Shown: positions 32,978-45,017 of the stretch, one piece after another
Layout: every line of letters starts with the position of its first letter
How positions within the stretch are numbered: the stretch's first letter is position 1
Source: Immersiella caudata
Taxonomy: Eukaryota > Ascomycota > Sordariomycetes > Sordariales > Lasiosphaeriaceae
Assembly: GCA_030512335.1 (NCBI GenBank)
Contig: JAULSU010000005.1
Coordinates: 2,666,001-2,730,000 of the forward strand
Length of the DNA: 64,000 nt
Direction of reading: 5' to 3'
Notes under the pieces: generated by a model
What the model saw: the letters and a program-made list of their open reading frames with translations, nothing else
Database searches by the model: none
Told to the model about the DNA's origin: nothing
Made by a program: the position numbers and the translations under genes

Positions 32978-35140
32978 ATGGCGAAGCCTAGTCGACGAGG
33001 GCTTAGGTCGCAAACTGCGGTGGGACAGTCTCGAAGCCCCGCACAAGACAGCTCCTCCGACAGCAGCATCCCCAACACCACCGCGCCAGCTCGCAAAGCC
33101 TCCATGACGGCCACTCTGCGAGCCAAACGAAGACCTAGCGGGAACCCGGAACAGCCACCACCGAAACGAACGCGCAGGCTGGACGCCAAATTTCCCAAGG
33201 CCAGACCTTCGAGAGATGGCGAGGATGGCCCTGGCCCTGGCGAGGATGTGATTGTGAATCCTGCTGTTCTGGACGCGCTGAACAACGGCCCTTTCAACAG
33301 CTCCTCACGTCCTGTCAGGCAGCATGGGAGCGGCATCGCCGGGGGAATTCCGCGGTCCAGCAAGACCTCTAAACAGCCACGAAATCGGAAGCGACCGCAT
33401 TCAGCAGGATGGATTGCTCTTGACTCCATTGAAGAGTCGCCTCCACCACCATCACGACAGAGAGACGTGGCGATTGACAGCGTTGAAAGGGAAGAGCCCG
33501 ATGAGTCTGAATCCGACCACGCGCAACACTTTCAGGATAGGGCCGCCGAGGAGGAGGAAGACAATGAAGTCGAGCATGGCAGTGAGGATGAAGATGGGGA
33601 CGAAAACGAATATCGGCATTACGACGAGGTAGAGGCTGAAGATGGCCATCGTGAAAGCCCCTTCGCCACTCCAGCGCCGAGAACGATCAATGGTCTCTCC
33701 CGCCAGCACAACCCGCCAAGGAGGCGAGAAGAGTTTGATGTTGAAGATGAAGATTTTGGCTACGGTCGTTCCGCACAACCGAGGATGGCCAGTCATGGAC
33801 GAGTATCGCTCTCTCCGGTAACCCCGGGCATCCAGTCTATCTTCACCGCAGTAATAGGCACCCGGCGACTGAAAGCGATGGTTCGTCTTATGGGCAAGCC
33901 GGGTTGGACAGGCAACGGAAAGAATTGGGAGAAGGGCTTCTCACAAGGTGAGCCCGGGATTACTAGAATCGGGAAGCAGCTCTTCAAATACTTGCACAGT
34001 TTTCGCACGCTCATTCGCAAAAACTTACCGAAGCTCATTGGCGCACAGGACCGGGATTTGGCGAAGCAAAAAAACTGGTTTGATACCGATCACGCGACGA
34101 TACAAAAGTCCGTGTCTGAGATTGCCAAGCTAGTTGCGAAAATCCGCGAGGAGGCTGAGCCTCCCAAGTCCACCACCAACCTAGGCGCTGGAGAACTAGA
34201 ACGTCGTGAGGCCGTGACCAGAGACCTCCTGAACCCTATCATTCCCCAACTCGTTCGAGTTCTTGGGAGCCTATTTTCCCTTGGCGGCGTGGACTCAGAA
34301 AACCACCAAATTCTGGAAGAAGTCATCATTATCCCAGAGGTCTTGCACTATATCCAAGCCGTTACGAGATGGATCTCTTCCCTCTGGGTCAAGTTAAAGT
34401 GGGAGTTGGAAGTACGTCCGCTTAAAAACCGCCACGTTAATGGGACACAACTCGAGCGCCTGGTCAAGGAACAAAGTTCCGCTTGGCGGCTTTTCGAAGG
34501 CGCGATGAATGAGCTTAGGGGGGATCTGGAAGACGCCGAAAACCAGTTCGAAAAAGCGAACAATGAGGAAAACGAAGAAGAGCGTCTCGTTGAATGCAGC
34601 CAGAGAGACGAAATGATCCGAGAAGCAAAAAAGAGGGAGGAAGTGGAAGAGATAGCGGCAAAGCAGAGACAATACGAGGCTGTGGCTCGGTCCACGCACC
34701 GGATCAAGAGCCTAGAGAGACCGATGGCGAGGATGTGGAGGAAGGCGGAGGAAAGCGAACGACACCATCGGGCACCATCTGTTCAGTTCTTACACCCGAC
34801 ACCGTCACTGGGCCCTTTCATGTCAGGCGCACGAGGACCTCCTCCACCGCAGTCTCATGGGCCACCTGTTACGTCAAATCACACAGTTCTGGGACATGAG
34901 GAGAGGGACTGGCTTCTCAACCAAATCAGAAAAGTAAATGGCGAGGGGAGAACCGAAAGGCCATCTAGGAGTCGAATCGAAGAATGGGCAGAGATTTTGG
35001 AACTTGAGGAAGATGGGCTCCTGGTAGAGGCGGCGGCGTTGCAGTATGCGACCCGTGATCTCGCACGAGTAAGAGGCCTTCCTACGCCAGAATGGGCGAG
35101 GGAAGATTGGTTTGTGGCCGGGGGCGGCAATTCGAGGTGA
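32978..35140 (+). CDS. Hypothetical 720-residue protein, probably nuclear
   Basis: A single intronless frame starts at an ATG in good context (TCACAATGGCG). Residues 1-150 are basic and Ser/Pro-rich with several basic clusters (PSRRGLRS, LRAKRRPSG, PPKRTRRLD, QPRNRKRPH), suggesting nuclear import. Residues about 165-225 are strongly acidic (AAEEEEDNEVEHGSEDEDGD). From about 285 a helical region begins with KAMVRLMGKPGWTGNGKNW and continues to about 510. It is followed by a charged coiled-coil (about 510-590, ENQFEKANNEENEEERLVE), a Pro-rich linker and a C-terminal helical segment (DWLLNQIRKV to YATRDLARV). I recognise no catalytic or DNA-binding motif. Balanced structure and codon regularity argue that it is real; it is probably a lineage-restricted chromatin-type protein. 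Confidence 0.75.
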   Translation: MAKPSRRGLRSQTAVGQSRSPAQDSSSDSSIPNTTAPARKASMTATLRAKRRPSGNPEQPPPKRTRRLDAKFPKARPSRDGEDGPGPGEDVIVNPAVLDALNNGPFNSSSRPVRQHGSGIAGGIPRSSKTSKQPRNRKRPHSAGWIALDSIEESPPPPSRQRDVAIDSVEREEPDESESDHAQHFQDRAAEEEEDNEVEHGSEDEDGDENEYRHYDEVEAEDGHRESPFATPAPRTINGLSRQHNPPRRREEFDVEDEDFGYGRSAQPRMASHGRVSLSPVTPGIQSIFTAVIGTRRLKAMVRLMGKPGWTGNGKNWEKGFSQGEPGITRIGKQLFKYLHSFRTLIRKNLPKLIGAQDRDLAKQKNWFDTDHATIQKSVSEIAKLVAKIREEAEPPKSTTNLGAGELERREAVTRDLLNPIIPQLVRVLGSLFSLGGVDSENHQILEEVIIIPEVLHYIQAVTRWISSLWVKLKWELEVRPLKNRHVNGTQLERLVKEQSSAWRLFEGAMNELRGDLEDAENQFEKANNEENEEERLVECSQRDEMIREAKKREEVEEIAAKQRQYEAVARSTHRIKSLERPMARMWRKAEESERHHRAPSVQFLHPTPSLGPFMSGARGPPPPQSHGPPVTSNHTVLGHEERDWLLNQIRKVNGEGRTERPSRSRIEEWAEILELEEDGLLVEAAALQYATRDLARVRGLPTPEWAREDWFVAGGGNSR

Positions 35141-37136
35141 TGAACCTGCGATTTGAGTTTTGTCATTGACGAACGTTGTCCTAAAAGGCAGCAGGGATCT
35201 GGGTTTGGAGCTTGCGGGTTGTTTTTCTCGGTTGTACTAGATACCCAAGGGCAGCAAGGAGTTGGAGTTGACGGTTTATCAAACATTGAGATGTCACAAG
35301 GTGTTGGCCATGGCAGCAAGTTGTTGGTTTGCGGAAAGAACGTGACATGAGGTCAGGTACACGCAAACCTTCGTCGTAGCTAGCCAGCTTGGGTTAAGCT
35401 TCGCTCAACCTACAGCGCAACGTATTGCGGGGTACATTGAACTCATAGCGGTGATTTTCATCTTCACCAACAGCGGAGTAACACATCATCGTGAGGGTAT
35501 GTCAAGGGTGGTCGGATGTGTTGTACATGAGCTGTGTGCCTGAGCCCTGCATATACCAAGCCTGACTCAATTGCGAGCTACAAGATTTATGAGTAACGGG
35601 CGCAGCCGGGTCGTGCTGTTTGTGGAACAACAGGCCTATTGACCTGGAAGAAACAACTGTTTGTCAAGCTGTTGAACCCCTGAAAAGGGCGAGGAAAAGG
35701 TAATTGATTTACCTATACCTGAGCCCTGAACCAGGGCCCTTGAATACCGGGGCAGGTGACGAACTCGCATGGCGTACGAAGGCTCCGGCCAGAACAAATG
35801 GGCCATCTGCGCCGTGCGAAATACACATTACTGAGATTAACACAGGCCTTTAATAACGACAAAACGGCGTAAAATGCGCTTTAAATAGCTATGTGTACAT
35901 TTTAAAATACGTAAAATATATTACTTAAGTTGTTATCTGTATTATCAAATGCCTTATTAACATTGCGAGAGGCCATAAGACGATATGGTCGATACCTACT
36001 CCCCAGTGCTAATACCACCAGGCGCACTGACCAAAGGACCCTTTCTTTTGGCCAGAGCCTTTGTAAAATGTGAAATATAATCTGTAAAATTGGCAGGGCT
36101 CTGTCACGCTTACAACTTCTCATAATGGCAGCCAGCCACTGTCTAGGTGATTCATCCTACCCCCGTTGATCCTGGTTGGCGATCCGTTTTGACACGTCCA
36201 CCTGGCGGAACAGCGGCGAGGAGTGCGGGACACTGAATTGTCAAAACGTCCAGCCCAATGCCCAATCTCGCATTGAGACGCGCCCATTGTGCAGCGCGAC
36301 CTCAAACACCCCCGCGACCTCAGCAGATTCGTGTGGATGCCACCAATAGGATGCCGTTGTCTGAGAAGCTCGACTTGCGCGGCTGGATGTCAGGCCGAAC
36401 AATTGGGCAGCGTGTTCGGCGGCCGGGTCGGCGAGGCTTTGGTGAGGGAAAGGGGGATTGGTCTGGTCGAGGAATTCCCCACAGTCTTTCCGCACACCCC
36501 TGCCACTCCACCGCCTTGCTTTTTGCTGCACCCACTTTAAGCCACTTATGACCGTGCTTTCCTAACCCAGTCGGCCCATGCAGCGAACAGCGCATTGAAA
36601 CAGGATCCTCTTTTTTCTTCACGTCTGCTTCCTCGTTTCGCGGAACCAGGCTGATTATCCTTCTCTTTCAATCTCTGTACCTCTCAATCAGCTTGCATCC
36701 CCGTGCCGGCGTAGCGGAGGTTTTTACTTGTCGTTGCACGAATTGTCGAAGTGACTCCGTTTGGGCCGAGCTGTTTTTGGTAGCCGGGAAGGGTCCAAGC
36801 TCCACCGAGGTTGCGCGACAGCTTTGCCAGGAAATTTGTTGCGGTCTGGAAAAGGAGGCACTAAGGTGAGAGGAACTTGCTCCCAATTCCCATCCGAGCT
36901 CAGAGCGCTCTGCACGCATCGGCCTTCCTGTCGCTTGGAGGCATCCTCTGCGCCGCTTGGAGCTTTAAGCTTCCACGCAACTCCACAACTCACTCCGGCC
37001 CGGAACTGCTGGGTAGTCCCTTGCCGTGACGTTTCCCGACTGACCCAGTGCGAAACCCTCAGCCCGCTGATACAACATTTATCGACCGAGATTCGACGAT
37101 CGGTCTGCCCGCTCACACTTCAAGCAGTGGCCCATA
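35141..37136. other. Intergenic region with an AT-rich island
   Basis: Two kilobases upstream of the coiled-coil gene. Apart from the AT-rich island at about 35850-36110 and the presumed promoter near the right end, nothing is recognised. The long frames near 36241-36622 overlap on both strands and lack motifs. Confidence 0.55.
35850..36110. repeat. AT-rich island, possible RIP-mutated relic
   Basis: Base composition drops sharply, with many TA steps (TTTAAATAGC, ATTTTAAAATACGTAAAATATATTAC). Such patches in Pezizomycotina often are old repeats mutated by repeat-induced point mutation. No terminal repeats or coding remnants are visible, so the origin is inferred. Confidence 0.35.
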
Positions 37137-40100
37137 ATGTCTGACGCCGACGGATTCGAGGTGGTGCAGCACGCCGATGTTCCTGCCGCCGCGCCCGAGC
37201 CAGCTCCGACGGCGACCGCATCGGCCCCTACCAATGGCGCCGCCGATGCGAAGCCCGCCCCGGGCACGACGGCTACGAAGCGTGTCGCAGCCGCTGGAAC
37301 GATTCGTCGTCCAGCGGCGGCCGGATCTGCTACCGCTAAACCGGCGACCACTACTGCCTCTCGCACCAGCGCTACTGGTGGCCTGAGCAAAGCCCCAACC
37401 CGGCCTGGGACAACCACGACTGCTACGAAACGCTCAACGACCGCTTCGACGCACCGCTCGCAACCGTCCGTCTCCGAAGATGAGAAGAAGCCCCGGGTGT
37501 CTACAACCTCGGCAACCGGCACTGCCCGCCGTATCTCCACCGCCAATAGCACCGCGAGCTCCGGCACTGGTGCATCCCCCACTAGGGTGAAGAGCAGCTC
37601 TACCGCGGCTACTACTGCTGCTGCGAGGAAGCCGGCCTCGGCAACCACGACAGCATCCCCGAGGGCAAGCATCGGGCCGTCTCGATCGACGGCCGGGACA
37701 GGCACGTCGGGTACTGCCGGCACCAGCGGCACCACCAGCGGCACGTCAGGCACAAGCACTGTGACAAGCCGGGCTGCTCGTCCCTCCGCCGCTACTGGCG
37801 CCGTTGCGGAAGCCAAGAAGCGTCTATCTGCCGCTACTGGAAGCACCACGACGACCACCGCTAGACATAACTCACGCCCCTCATTGGCATCGTCAACTAG
37901 CTCGTCCGCCGCCGCCGCCGCTGCCGCCGCCGAAACAACAAAGGAGATTGAAGAGCTCAAGGCCAAGGTAGCATCTGGTGAGTCGGAGATCGCAGATCTC
38001 AAGGCCCAGGTGTCTGCTGCTGAAGCCAAGGTCGCTGAGCTCACGGACAACAAGGCTGGCGCCGAGGAACAGGGCCGACAGGCCGAAGATGACGCGGTCT
38101 CGCAGCTCAAGGCATCGCACACTGCTGAGTTGGACGAGTTGCGCAACCAGGTCACACAAGTTCAGGAGAGACTTGAATCAGCCGAGACTGATCTGGCCGC
38201 CGCAAAGGCCGAACTCGCTGAGGCTACGAGCGCAAAGGAGGCCACAGAATCTGAGATTACTAGTCTCAAGCAGGCTCTGGAGAGTCTCGAGGCTGATCAC
38301 AAAGCAAAGTTGAGCGAGACTGAGGCCGAGCTTACCAACGCAACTAACGAGCACGCTGCCAAGTTGGAAGCTCTTCAAGCGAGCCTGACTGAGCAGCACG
38401 AGGCTGCTATTCAGGCATTGGAGGCGAAGCATGCGGAGCAGCTTCAGGGTGGTAACACTAGCCTCGCTGCCGCCCACGAGAAGGTCCTGCAAGACCTCAA
38501 GTCAAGCCATGAAGCCGACATTGCTGAATTGCAGAAGAAGATCGACGAGCTGACCGGGACACAACTAGAGCTTGAGGCTGCTCATGAAAAGAAAATCCTC
38601 AGCGAGAGCGAAGCTAGCACGGCGAAGCTTGGTGCACTTGAGGCGGAAATCTCCGACCTCAAGGCCAAGCTCGAGGCTGCAGAGCAGAGCGCGGAGCTTG
38701 CCAAGTCGGAGGCTGAAGCGAAGACAGCATCGTTGTCTGCGTTGGAGGCCAAGGTCGCCGTGTTGGAGTCTGAACTTTCTGCCGCTAAAGAAGCAGCTGC
38801 CACTGCGAGCAACTCTCTCGCCGAGCTGCAGCAGCAAATCGATAGCCTCAATGAAGACATCAAGTCCAAGGAGACTACGATCGCCAAGCAGAAGGAGGAG
38901 AACTCGGTTATGGAGGCGCGTCGCGAGCAACAACTCCAACAGATTAGCAAAGACTACGAAGAAGAAATCGAAAGCCTGAGGGGTGACGCCTTTTTCAAGC
39001 GCAAGTTCCAGGAGCTGGAGGCCAAGCACAACAAGCTCACCCAAGCCCACGAGGAGGCTGCAGGGAGCCACACAAGTGCACTTGACGCCGCCAAAGCCGA
39101 ATATGAGGTTGCTCTCCAGGCTCTAGAGGCCAAGGAGGCTGAACACCAACAAAATTTGGATGCGCTGAAGGCCAGCCATGCCGAGGAGCTCGAGGCGGCG
39201 AAGAGCGCCGCCAGAGCAGCGGAGGAGGCCGGCACTGCTGAGTTTGACGGCTTGAAGGCCGCCCACGCTAAGGAAATCGACATCCTCAAGAATGAAAGTG
39301 CTGCAGCCTTGGCCAAGGAAATCGAGACGCTCCAGGCTGCCCACGCTGCTACGTTGGACAACCTGAGCAAAGAGGCGGCCGCAGAAAAGGAGAAGCTTCT
39401 GGCTGGCCAAAGCGACGAGCTCGCTGCGAAGTTGGAACGGATCAAGAGCGATCTGGGAGTACAACATGCCCAGGAAATTGAGAAACTTACGGCTGACCTC
39501 GAGGCTGCTGGTAGCGCTAAGAAGGAGCTTGAAGAAGCCCAGGCGAAGCTTGTGGAGGCTGAAGCCAGTCACGCCGCTGCGCTCGAGTCCGTTAAGAAGT
39601 CCATCGAGGATACCCATGCCGCTGAGGTCGAGAAGCTTATTGCCATGAACAACGAGGCTCAGGAGGCCTTGAGGCAAGAGAGCATCACTGGCGCCAAGGC
39701 CCAACTTGAGGCGCTGCAAGCCAAGCAAGCAGAGGTTCTGGAGCAGCTCAAGGCACAGCACGAAGCTGACTTCAAGTCTGTCTCGGAGAAGCTGGCCAAG
39801 GAGGAAGCAGCCAAGGCCGAGATCGACGCAGCTCTTGCTGAGGTAGAGGCCAAGCATACGAAAGCCCAGGCCGAGATTGATGAGCTTGGTCAACAGTTGG
39901 CCCACGAGAAGATGGAGAAGTTCACCGCCCAAGCAGAACTCGATGCCGCCAGGAACGCGAAGCCCGACACATCGGAATTGGATGCGCTCAAGGAGCAGAT
40001 TGCCGCCCTTACCGCGGCTCACGAAAAGGAGATTGCTTCGCAGAAGGCTACCTTCGAAGACCAGCTGTCCAAGTCTACAGAGGCTTCCGAGGAGATCGCG

Positions 40101-40891
40101 GCAGAGCTAGCCGCCATCAAGGAAGAGCATGCGATGGCGCAGAAGGAGCTTGAAGCACATAAGCTCGAGGCTGAAGCGAAGCAAAAGACGTCCGAGGCCG
40201 ACTACAAGGATATGCATGACAGTATGACCCAGCTGGTCGAGGAGGCACAGACCAAGGCTGCCGAGGCCGAAAAGCACAAGGCTGAAACAGAGAAGGAGAA
40301 GGAGAAGGCCGAAAAGGAGAGGAGTGAGGCTGACCAGAAGATCGCCGAGCTCCTTGCCCAACTTAAGGTTAAGGACGCAGAGTTGGCAGAGGCGAAGGTA
40401 CACCCCAATTCCAACCCCCCTCCTAATCTTTGCGTTCGCTAACTTGTGCAAGACCAAGACAGGAGCCCCCAAGGGTCTCGCGGCCAGTCGGTTTGCCGAC
40501 ACCAACGGCGCGGATGACAAGGAGGCCACCGAGGCCGCTGGAGGGGACAAGGCCGCGGCGGAAGGTGAGACCAATCCGCCGGACAATTCTTCTGCGGCAT
40601 TAGCTTCGGTGCGAGCGTCCCTTGCTTGATGCAGCATCTCACTCCCCATCCATCACCTTCCTATCCCATCGTCGTCAACAAAGAAATGACGCAATACTAA
40701 CCTGGATTGCTGCACAGCTAGCTAGCTCGCAGAAGATCATCGCGGGAATAGCGGAAGAAGACAACGACATTGGTCAGCGGAACTACCAGATGCTCAAGGC
40801 GATTACGGATCTAAAGAATAACTCGGGAAAATCGCCCACGAAAGACGAGGTGACTGAGGTGGCCTCATCGGGGCCCAGCTCGAGCAGTTGA
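37137..40891 (+). CDS. Giant coiled-coil protein
   Basis: Exon 1 (37137-40397) encodes 1087 residues. A second exon begins at 40453 and a third ends at 40891. Two splice choices for the last intron keep frame: donor 40565 (GTGAGA) with acceptor ending 40721, or donor 40609 (GTGCGA) with acceptor ending 40717. Both use the perfect TACTAAC branch near 40697. Residues 1-265 are Ala/Thr/Ser/Gly-rich and basic, without acidic clusters. Residues about 268-1090 form almost unbroken heptad sequence of Ala, Glu, Lys, Leu (EEIESLRGDAFFKRKFQELE is the least regular part). The C-terminus is short and helical (QKIIAGIAEEDNDIGQRNYQ). It resembles myosin-tail or tether-like fungal coiled-coils only in character. 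A cytoskeletal or tethering role is a guess. Confidence 0.85.
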
Positions 40892-42152
40892 TGAAGTCCT
40901 GCCTGGCCATGTGGCGTTGACCCTTTATCCCGGTTTTCATAATTTCTTTGCTATAGCCCTCCACTCTCCCGTTGAGCAGTGTTGGGTAGCTTCTTTTAAT
41001 CGATGAAGGAAGGAAAGGGGGCGTGTGTGGGCTTTCTACTTGTCGGTCAAGCTGTGTTCCGATTCTTGTTTACCATGCTCCTTTTATATACCCCCGGGTC
41101 TCCACTTGGCGGCTGAGACTCCGGAAGGAGAGCCTTCATGGGGGACAAATTGTCATTTTCAGGTTGTTGCGGATCAGTGTGTAGGGGAGCGCCCAACTAG
41201 CGGATATTGATGAACATCTCATATCGGGCTGGGATGACGGGATCTAGGGATGTCAGAGATTGGAATTCTTTTTCGCTATCCTTGTTTTTACAATGTCCTG
41301 GCCCGCTTTGCGGTCCGTGGATTCGCTTCTGTGTCGGAATATTCGATGATTTTTGTTGGAAGGAATGCATATCTGGCAATACCCGCGCTTGGGCTGCGGC
41401 CCTGTTTTTGATTGACATTATTGCGGCTTTCGAATGTTTGGTGGTGTTTGGATCTAGTTTGAGATCTGTATCTGATATGCCTGGGCAGAGGCGCGCTTGA
41501 AGATTCGTGCCGTTGAAACTTGTCTTGTGAGAGAGTTGATGCTGTGGCTGGGACACAGTCAAGCCCCAACTGACTCTCAGTTGCCCAGCCACGCCCCACA
41601 GTTATCTCTCAAAATTTTCCGCGGCCCATGCAGCGGTCAAAACTCCAGCCGTTCCATCCCCTTCGGAGGTGTCAGTTCTTCCGCTGCGAACAGGCGATGC
41701 CCATCCGACTTGGAATGGAGTCAGCGCAAAAACAATAATCCAAGGTACGCTGCACACCTAGTCTCTACTCCCACTTCTGCGATCCCTAGATCACCAACCA
41801 CCCTTCGCACGAGATGCGGCCTCATTGTTGTCATCGTGCTGCCACGCATTGAATGCTGCACAACTTTATTCCTGTCCATCGCCGTCACTCTTTTTTCTTT
41901 CCTTGTCGTCGCCAGTAGCAGCTCAATTGAATCAATGTTCTGTTGTCCCAATCTACCCCACCTGCTAATGTTGACGAGTGACCAGTCGCTTGCCGTACTC
42001 CCATCCATCCACCCATTGAATTGCCGATTTTCTTTGCTTGCTTGCGAGTGGTGTTTTGGGCGGGGTGAGAGGTCGCCCGGAGTGCGGATCCAAGTTGGGT
42101 TCGAGTCGTGCGTGGTTGACCACCATCTGCCACGGCGACGTCCGAACCTGCC
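40892..42152. other. Intergenic region and leader of the RGT1-type gene
   Basis: This contains the 3' flank of the coiled-coil gene and a long CT-rich leader before the regulator (TCTTTTTTCTTTCCTTG near 41888). An upstream ATG at 41935 opens an 88-codon frame that overlaps the main start in another frame (ends 42201). Whether it lies in the mRNA is unknown. Confidence 0.5.
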
Positions 42153-45017
42153 ATGGAAGATGAGAAGAAGACCATCGTTTCCGAACCGGAAGATGTCTTA
42201 ATGCAGAACAGATTCCCCTCGTCGACCGTCGACGCCCCCGACGGGCATTTCTACCACATCCAACCGCGCGAACACGACATGGACCCCGATCCTGACCAGC
42301 TCGTCCAGCAGGCGCTGGCGAGTCTGGCTGAGCACCAGGAGCAGCAACAGCAGAACCACAGCCATATGCACGAAGATGACCACGATCGGGATCTACGCGA
42401 GCTGCAGGCATTGCAGGAGCCGGAGCTGCAACCGCAGGACCAGCAACACGCAGAGCAGGTGGAACAGCATCAGGGGCATCATGCCAGCGTCGATGAGCTG
42501 CGGCTCGCTGCCCAGCTGTCGCAAGACCTCGCCCCGATAATGGCCGAGGCTGCGCAGGGACATGCTCAGGCACAGGGACAACAGCAGCTACCATCAGCGC
42601 AGGGTACCGGACACATGCAGGAAACACATGGCCAGGTCGACCCAGACCTTCACCAACAGCTCCAGGCCGAGCTGCAGAACCATGACCAGGAGCTTCAGAA
42701 TATCTTGCCGCCCGCACCACAGCAGGGTAGTATCCCGGCAGAGCATCAGTATCACAGTAACGCCCCGTCACCTGCGCACCATGGGTTGCCCTCCATGCCA
42801 ATGGATTATCAGTACCCGGTTGACAACACCCCACCGCGCAAACGATCCAAGGTCTCCCGAGCCTGCGACGAATGCCGCAGGAAGAAGATCAAGTGCGATG
42901 CGCAGTCGGACGCCATCGAGCAACCTTGCACCAACTGCCGCAGGTCCTCCGCACAATGTCTCTTCAGTCGCGTGCCGCAAAAACGCGGCCCAAGTAAAGG
43001 GTGAGCCTGATGTAGTCAAGACAGTTTGCGATCGCCACGGAGCTAATGAATATCTCGCAGCTACATCAAGGAGCTGGCTGACCGGATCAACACTATTGAG
43101 GGGAAGCTGGTCGGAAGCGTTGATATCTTAGAGGGCGCAATGCGGCGGACACCAACTGAAACATTCCCTTCACCGCAGCCCACTGATGAGAGCCGTAAGC
43201 GACAGTACTCTAGCATCTCTGGTGATGGGTTTCCCACGCCGACGTCAGCCTCAGCTCGGGCCCCACCATGGTCAGCTGAGCACAGGGCCATCCGGCCGTT
43301 CATCCCCCCTGAGCGGCCTGCGGTTCCCTTCAATGTCAATAGCCTTGCGTCAAGACCTGCTACGCCGCCCTCTCTCAAGAACAGCGACCCGCTGCCGCCT
43401 CGGATTGAGCCTAACGTACTAGACGGGATAGCGGACGGGCTTCGACAAGATCCGCAGCTGCTTGAGCGGGTGCCGGAAATTGATGATGATGTGTTCAACT
43501 GGTAAGTTCGTGCATTCCTCAACGCCATCTCTTCATGTGTCTGGTAAGCGGTAAATCTCATACACTACAATAGCTACTTGGCCGCCCTTCATCCTACATT
43601 CCCGGTCCTGGCGAGAACGAAGGTTCGCGTACAATCACTTGTCTCTCAGTGCCCTCCCACTCTCCAACGCGCATTTCACGACGCCTTCCTCGATTTCACA
43701 CGTCCCGCCCTTCGCCATGCAGCACTCATCAATGGCGACTTGACTTCCTCCACCGAACGGTTTCTACACGAATGGGAACTTGAACACCGTCAGCCCGCAC
43801 ATGCGACGGATTTGGTTTACTTCCAAACCACAGTCATGATGGCGCTCTGCTACGATCGACTGCATCCTCGCGGTTCCCGACGGACTGTCCTCATCACCAA
43901 GGCTGCCGGTATTGGGTATTCTCACAGGATTTACCGCGCCCAGCCTGACCCAATCCCCGGTCCGGAATTTGATCCAGACTCGGACCACAATGTCGCCTTG
44001 CGGGCGTGGTGGACCCTCGTTATGTTTGATCGCTGGAACTCCATTGCTACTGGCGTGCCAATGTACATCAACAACGATACAGCCATACTGTTGCCAGGAC
44101 TCGGACCAATCGTGGGCGATGGCGTCTGGCAGCTCCTTCGTAAGTCCAGCTCCTCTTGGCTGTCAATTCCCCTTGCTCGCAACTAACAAAAAGTAGGGCT
44201 CTCAGAAATCATCGGGAGCTTTGTTCCTCTAGCCCAGGGCACGAAGCCCGAAGATGACAGTAGGATGATTCGTCTGGCAGCCAAACCTGTCCTCAACTGC
44301 CTCCGGGAATACATTTTTAGCCTACCTTCCGATCTCGATGAAGCCCGCTTCCAGCATGTCCACCTAGCGTACTGGCACACTTGCCTGCTAGTGCACATGT
44401 TCTCGCCGTCAACTTGGGTACGCCAGATCTTCCAAGATTGCGAAAAGATCATTGAGCTGTTGGCGAGCACTCCACCACACGTGTTCAACCCGCTGCATCA
44501 TCACTTCGTCACTTTGATCTCACTGGTCCTCGTCGAGTTCACCAAGGCCCCTGTGTATCGCGACGATGCGATCGAGATGATCAAGGACATGTTGAATCGC
44601 GGCATAGTATCTTCGCCTCGGAACGCAACCGTGCGGGAGAAGATTTCAGATACGCTTCCCGCGCAAAACGGGGAAGCGGTCGCGAGTGACGCAAACGTCA
44701 AGAATCTACAACAGCTCGCGGACCTGGCCACGGCTACGGGCTCGACAGCGGCGCCCGTGCAAAATGGCGAAGCACCACCTACAATTCTGCCCCCCGTGCC
44801 GGCAGGCGGCAATGCAGTGCCGGATGAGGCTGTCCCTCCCGCCCCTGTGTCGGCTACTGCTGTACATGCGGCAAACAGGACGGATTACTCACTTCAGAAC
44901 GTTGAGAACACCAATCAGGTGTATGCCTCGGTTACGGAATATCTGGGGGTGGGCTATCTCACCTTCTCGGACAAAGGGGGTGAGGTAGCAAGTAGTAGTA
45001 ATGAGGTTATGAGTTGA
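42153..45017 (+). CDS. Zn(II)2Cys6 transcription factor, RGT1-type sugar regulator
   Basis: Four exons (42153-43000, 43061-43501, 43574-44139, 44197-45017) encode 891 residues. The binuclear zinc cluster lies at C238-C269 with spacing C-x2-C-x6-C-x10-C-x2-C-x6-C, starting ACDECRRKKIKCDAQSD. It is followed by RVPQKRGPSKGYIKELADRI, the linker and short dimerisation segment characteristic of the RGT1 glucose-transport regulator family. A Gln/His/Glu-rich, low-complexity N-terminal third (about 60-230) is typical of activation or interaction regions. The middle domain (YLAALHPTFPVL onward, with ALCYDRLHPRGSRR and AWWTLVMFDRWNSI) is a fungal-specific transcription factor domain. In yeast and filamentous relatives such factors control hexose and cellobiose transporter genes by glucose. 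The target set here is inferred. Confidence 0.92.

Noticed and set aside
39123..40022. Leu-rich minus-strand frames opposite the coiled-coil gene
   Set aside because: Leu/Gly repeats arise from reading Lys/Glu/Ala heptads backwards; no independent support.
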